Shown here piece by piece: positions 62,352 to 64,000 of a DNA stretch of 64,000 nt (positions within the stretch are counted from its first letter, which is position 1; every line of letters starts with the position of its first letter). Position numbers and translations under genes: made by a program. The stretch is from NCBI GenBank assembly GCA_022819985.1, contig JAJEGH010000004.1, positions 124,001 to 188,000 of the forward strand, given 5' to 3'. The DNA is from Alphaproteobacteria bacterium (lineage in GTDB: Bacteria; Pseudomonadota; Alphaproteobacteria; Bin65). The notes beneath the pieces were generated by a model. That model was not told where the DNA came from and made no database searches. It saw only the letters and a program-made list of their open reading frames with translations.

Positions 62352-63641
62352 CTACGGCGCGGCGGCGAACAGCACGGATGCGTTGGTGCCGCCGAAGCCG
62401 AAGGAGTTCGACAGGGCATAGCGGATCGGCCGCTCTTTCGCCGCATGGGCCGCGAGGTCGATGTCGCAGCCGTCGGACGGATTGTCGAGATTGAGCGTCG
62501 GCGGCGCCACCTGGTGCTTCAGGGCCAGGATGGAAAAGATCGCCTCGACGCTGCCGGCCGCGCCCAGCAGATGGCCGACCGCCGACTTGGTCGACGACAT
62601 GGTGAGGCCGTAGGCATGTTCGCCGAACAGCCGCTTGACCGCGCCCAGCTCGATCTCGTCGCCGAGCGGCGTCGAGGTGCCGTGGGCGTTGATATAGTCG
62701 ATGTCCTCCAGGTTCAGCCCGGCCCGGCGCACGGCGTTGCGCATGGCGCGGTAGCCGCCGTCGCCGTCCTCGGCCGGCGCCGTGATGTGGTAGGCGTCGC
62801 CCGACAGCCCGTAGCCGACGATCTCGGCGTGAATCGCCGCGCCGCGCCGCCTTGCATGCTCGTATTCCTCCAGGATGACGATGCCCGCGCCCTCGCCCAT
62901 CACGAAGCCGTCGCGGTCGCGGTCCCACGGCCGGGACGCCCGCCCCGGCTCGTCGTTGAAGCCGGTCGACATGGCCCGCGCGGCGCAGAATCCGGCCATG
63001 CCCAGGCGGCACACCGCGGCCTCGGCGCCGCCGGCGACCATGACGTCGGCGTCGTCGAGCATGATCAGGCGCGCCGCATCGCCGATGGCGTGTGCGCCGG
63101 TCGAGCAGGCCGTAACGACGGAATGGTTCGGCCCCTTGAAGCCGTAGCGGATCGAAACGTGGCCGGAGGCCTCGTTGATCAGCGCCGACGGAATGAAGAA
63201 GGGCGAAATGCGCCGGGGCCCGCGCTCATGCAGCACGATGGAGCCGTCGTAGATGGTCTCCAGCCCGCCGATCCCGGAGCCGATCAGGACGCCGCTGCGG
63301 TCCTGCGCCTCCTCGGTCTCCGGCCTCCAGCCGGAATCGGCGATCGCCTGTTCGGCCGCGGCGATGGCATAGACGATGAAATTATCGGTTTTTCTCAGGT
63401 CTTTGCGCGGTAGCGTTCCTTCGGCGTCGAAGGGCGTGACATGGTCCGGGCCATCGTCCGGCGCATCGCCCAGATCGTGGCGCACGATCTGGCCGGCGAC
63501 CCGGCACGGGATGTCGGAAACGTCGAAGCGCGTTATCGCGCGGATGCCGGACCGGCCGGCGATGAGATTGTCCCAGTTCTCGCGGACCGTCACGCCGAGG
63601 GGCGCGGTCAGGCCGAGGCCGGTGACGACGACGCGCCTCAC
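62352..63641 (-). CDS. fabF: 3-oxoacyl-[acyl-carrier-protein] synthase II
   Basis: A 429-residue condensing enzyme of fatty-acid elongation. The catalytic cysteine is in SVVTACSTGAHAIGDA near residue 175, the histidines are in NAHGTSTPLGD and KSAVGHLLGAAGSVEAIF, and the glycine-rich end is FGFGGTNASVLF. The start MRRVVVTGLGLTAPLGVTVR is standard. It lies between acpP and mltG in the usual order; the gap to acpP contains a 12-bp tandem repeat. Confidence 0.97.
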   Translation of the reverse strand: MRRVVVTGLGLTAPLGVTVRENWDNLIAGRSGIRAITRFDVSDIPCRVAGQIVRHDLGDAPDDGPDHVTPFDAEGTLPRKDLRKTDNFIVYAIAAAEQAIADSGWRPETEEAQDRSGVLIGSGIGGLETIYDGSIVLHERGPRRISPFFIPSALINEASGHVSIRYGFKGPNHSVVTACSTGAHAIGDAARLIMLDDADVMVAGGAEAAVCRLGMAGFCAARAMSTGFNDEPGRASRPWDRDRDGFVMGEGAGIVILEEYEHARRRGAAIHAEIVGYGLSGDAYHITAPAEDGDGGYRAMRNAVRRAGLNLEDIDYINAHGTSTPLGDEIELGAVKRLFGEHAYGLTMSSTKSAVGHLLGAAGSVEAIFSILALKHQVAPPTLNLDNPSDGCDIDLAAHAAKERPIRYALSNSFGFGGTNASVLFAAAP

Positions 63642-63711
63642 CGGCGGCGCCCTCCGGCCGGGCCGGCGCGCTCAGGCGCCACGGGCCGTCCCGCCGCCGG
63701 GCGGGCCAAGC

Positions 63712-63753
63712 CCGGCAGATTTCCCGGCAGGTTCCCCGGCAGGTTCCCCGGCC
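63712..63753. repeat. 12-bp tandem repeat between acpP and fabF, about 3 copies
   Basis: Units of CCCGGCAGGTTC lie in the non-coding gap between the two genes. The unit length matches those inside coding sequences elsewhere in the window. Confidence 0.85.
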
Positions 63754-63826
63754 ATATCCGGTATATCGCGGTCATCCGCCGGGCCCCTTCGGAGCATCGG
63801 GGGCGGCGCAGGGCGCCGTTCGCCGG

Positions 63827-64000
63827 TCAGGATTTCATTTCGGTGATGAAGTCGATCGCATCCTTGACGGTCGAAATCTTTTCCGCCGCGTCGTCGGGGA
63901 TTTCGATGTCGAACTCTTCCTCGAACGCCATGACGAGTTCGACCGTGTCGAGGCTGTCCGCGCCGAGATCGTCGATGAAGCTTGCATCCTCGGACACCTT
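63827..64000 (-). CDS. acpP: Acyl carrier protein (C-terminal part)
   Basis: The last 57 residues of acyl carrier protein are present, running off the right edge. The phosphopantetheine serine is in [20 protein letters not shown], followed by [20 protein letters not shown] and the end DFITEMKS. It carries growing acyl chains for FabF, its neighbour. The N-terminus and start are outside the window. Confidence 0.97.
   Translation of the reverse strand, partial: KVSEDASFIDDLGADSLDTVELVMAFEEEFDIEIPDDAAEKISTVKDAIDFITEMKS

Overview
The window is a GC-rich (roughly two-thirds G+C), densely packed chromosomal segment of an alphaproteobacterium, most likely Rhodospirillales-like. The evidence is gene content and order: dusB-ntrB-ntrC-ntrY-ntrX-trkA-dat-hfq-hflX, lipA-coq10-cinA-pgpA-ispDF, tatD/metG/holB/tmk/dac, hdaA next to purMN, ppk-ppx, pepA-holC-ndk and mltG-fabF-acpP. 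It also has an NDUFS4-like complex I subunit and a SAM-II riboswitch, both typical of this class. No phage, integrase, IS element, CRISPR array or rRNA is visible. There are two tRNAs, tRNA-Pro(TGG) and tRNA-Ser(TGA).

Layout. 1-1618: a TPP-riboswitch-controlled thiamine-precursor ABC transporter (minus strand, cut by the left edge). 1743-3454: a deacetylase-family protein and an O-methyltransferase. 3593-9770: tRNA-Pro, NDUFS4-like protein, lipoyl synthase, COQ10-like protein, CPBP protease, CinA, PgpA, IspDF and DusB. 9773-21916: two nitrogen two-component systems (NtrBC, NtrYX), TrkA, D-amino-acid transaminase, a HAD phosphatase, Hfq, HflX and an inositol-phosphatase-like enzyme. 22190-28388 (minus): MazG, TatD, MetRS, HolB, thymidylate kinase and a D,D-carboxypeptidase. 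28550-29837: tRNA-Ser followed by 1.2 kb of palindromic repeat DNA. 29838-33141: rhodanese and MetZ under a SAM-II riboswitch, a ZIP transporter and a K+ channel. 33383-37889: a translationally coupled three-gene unit (ATP-grasp ligase fused to a degenerate M20-like domain, cytoplasmic gamma-glutamyltranspeptidase, N-formylglutamate amidohydrolase-like enzyme), the best candidate here for an undescribed pathway. 37906-43746: iron alcohol dehydrogenase, Ppx, Ppk1, SixA. 43899-48635: an accessory block (LysR/LysE, unknown membrane proteins, SDR) between the usual neighbours ppk and hdaA. 48619-54094: HdaA, DUF2066 protein, PurM, PurN, a DsbA-fold isomerase-like protein and an amidohydrolase. 54140-54750: a HigBA toxin-antitoxin with its promoter and operator. 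54850-64000: PepA, HolC, DUF454 protein, Ndk, a LigM-like demethylase with a FAD oxidoreductase, MltG, FabF and the AcpP C-terminus.

Three sequence-level peculiarities stand out. First, purM and hflX both lack any ATG/GTG/TTG ahead of their conserved N-termini, and both carry an ATC codon at the expected start in nearly the same context. Second, short 9-15-bp tandem repeats occur throughout; inside genes they are almost always in multiples of three and lengthen linkers of otherwise ordinary enzymes. Third, the 43.9-48.6 kb block preserves the scar of a tandem duplication: an SDR gene fragment sits between two paralogous membrane-protein genes.

All calls come from reading the sequence and from knowledge of the families. 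No database search or structure prediction was run.
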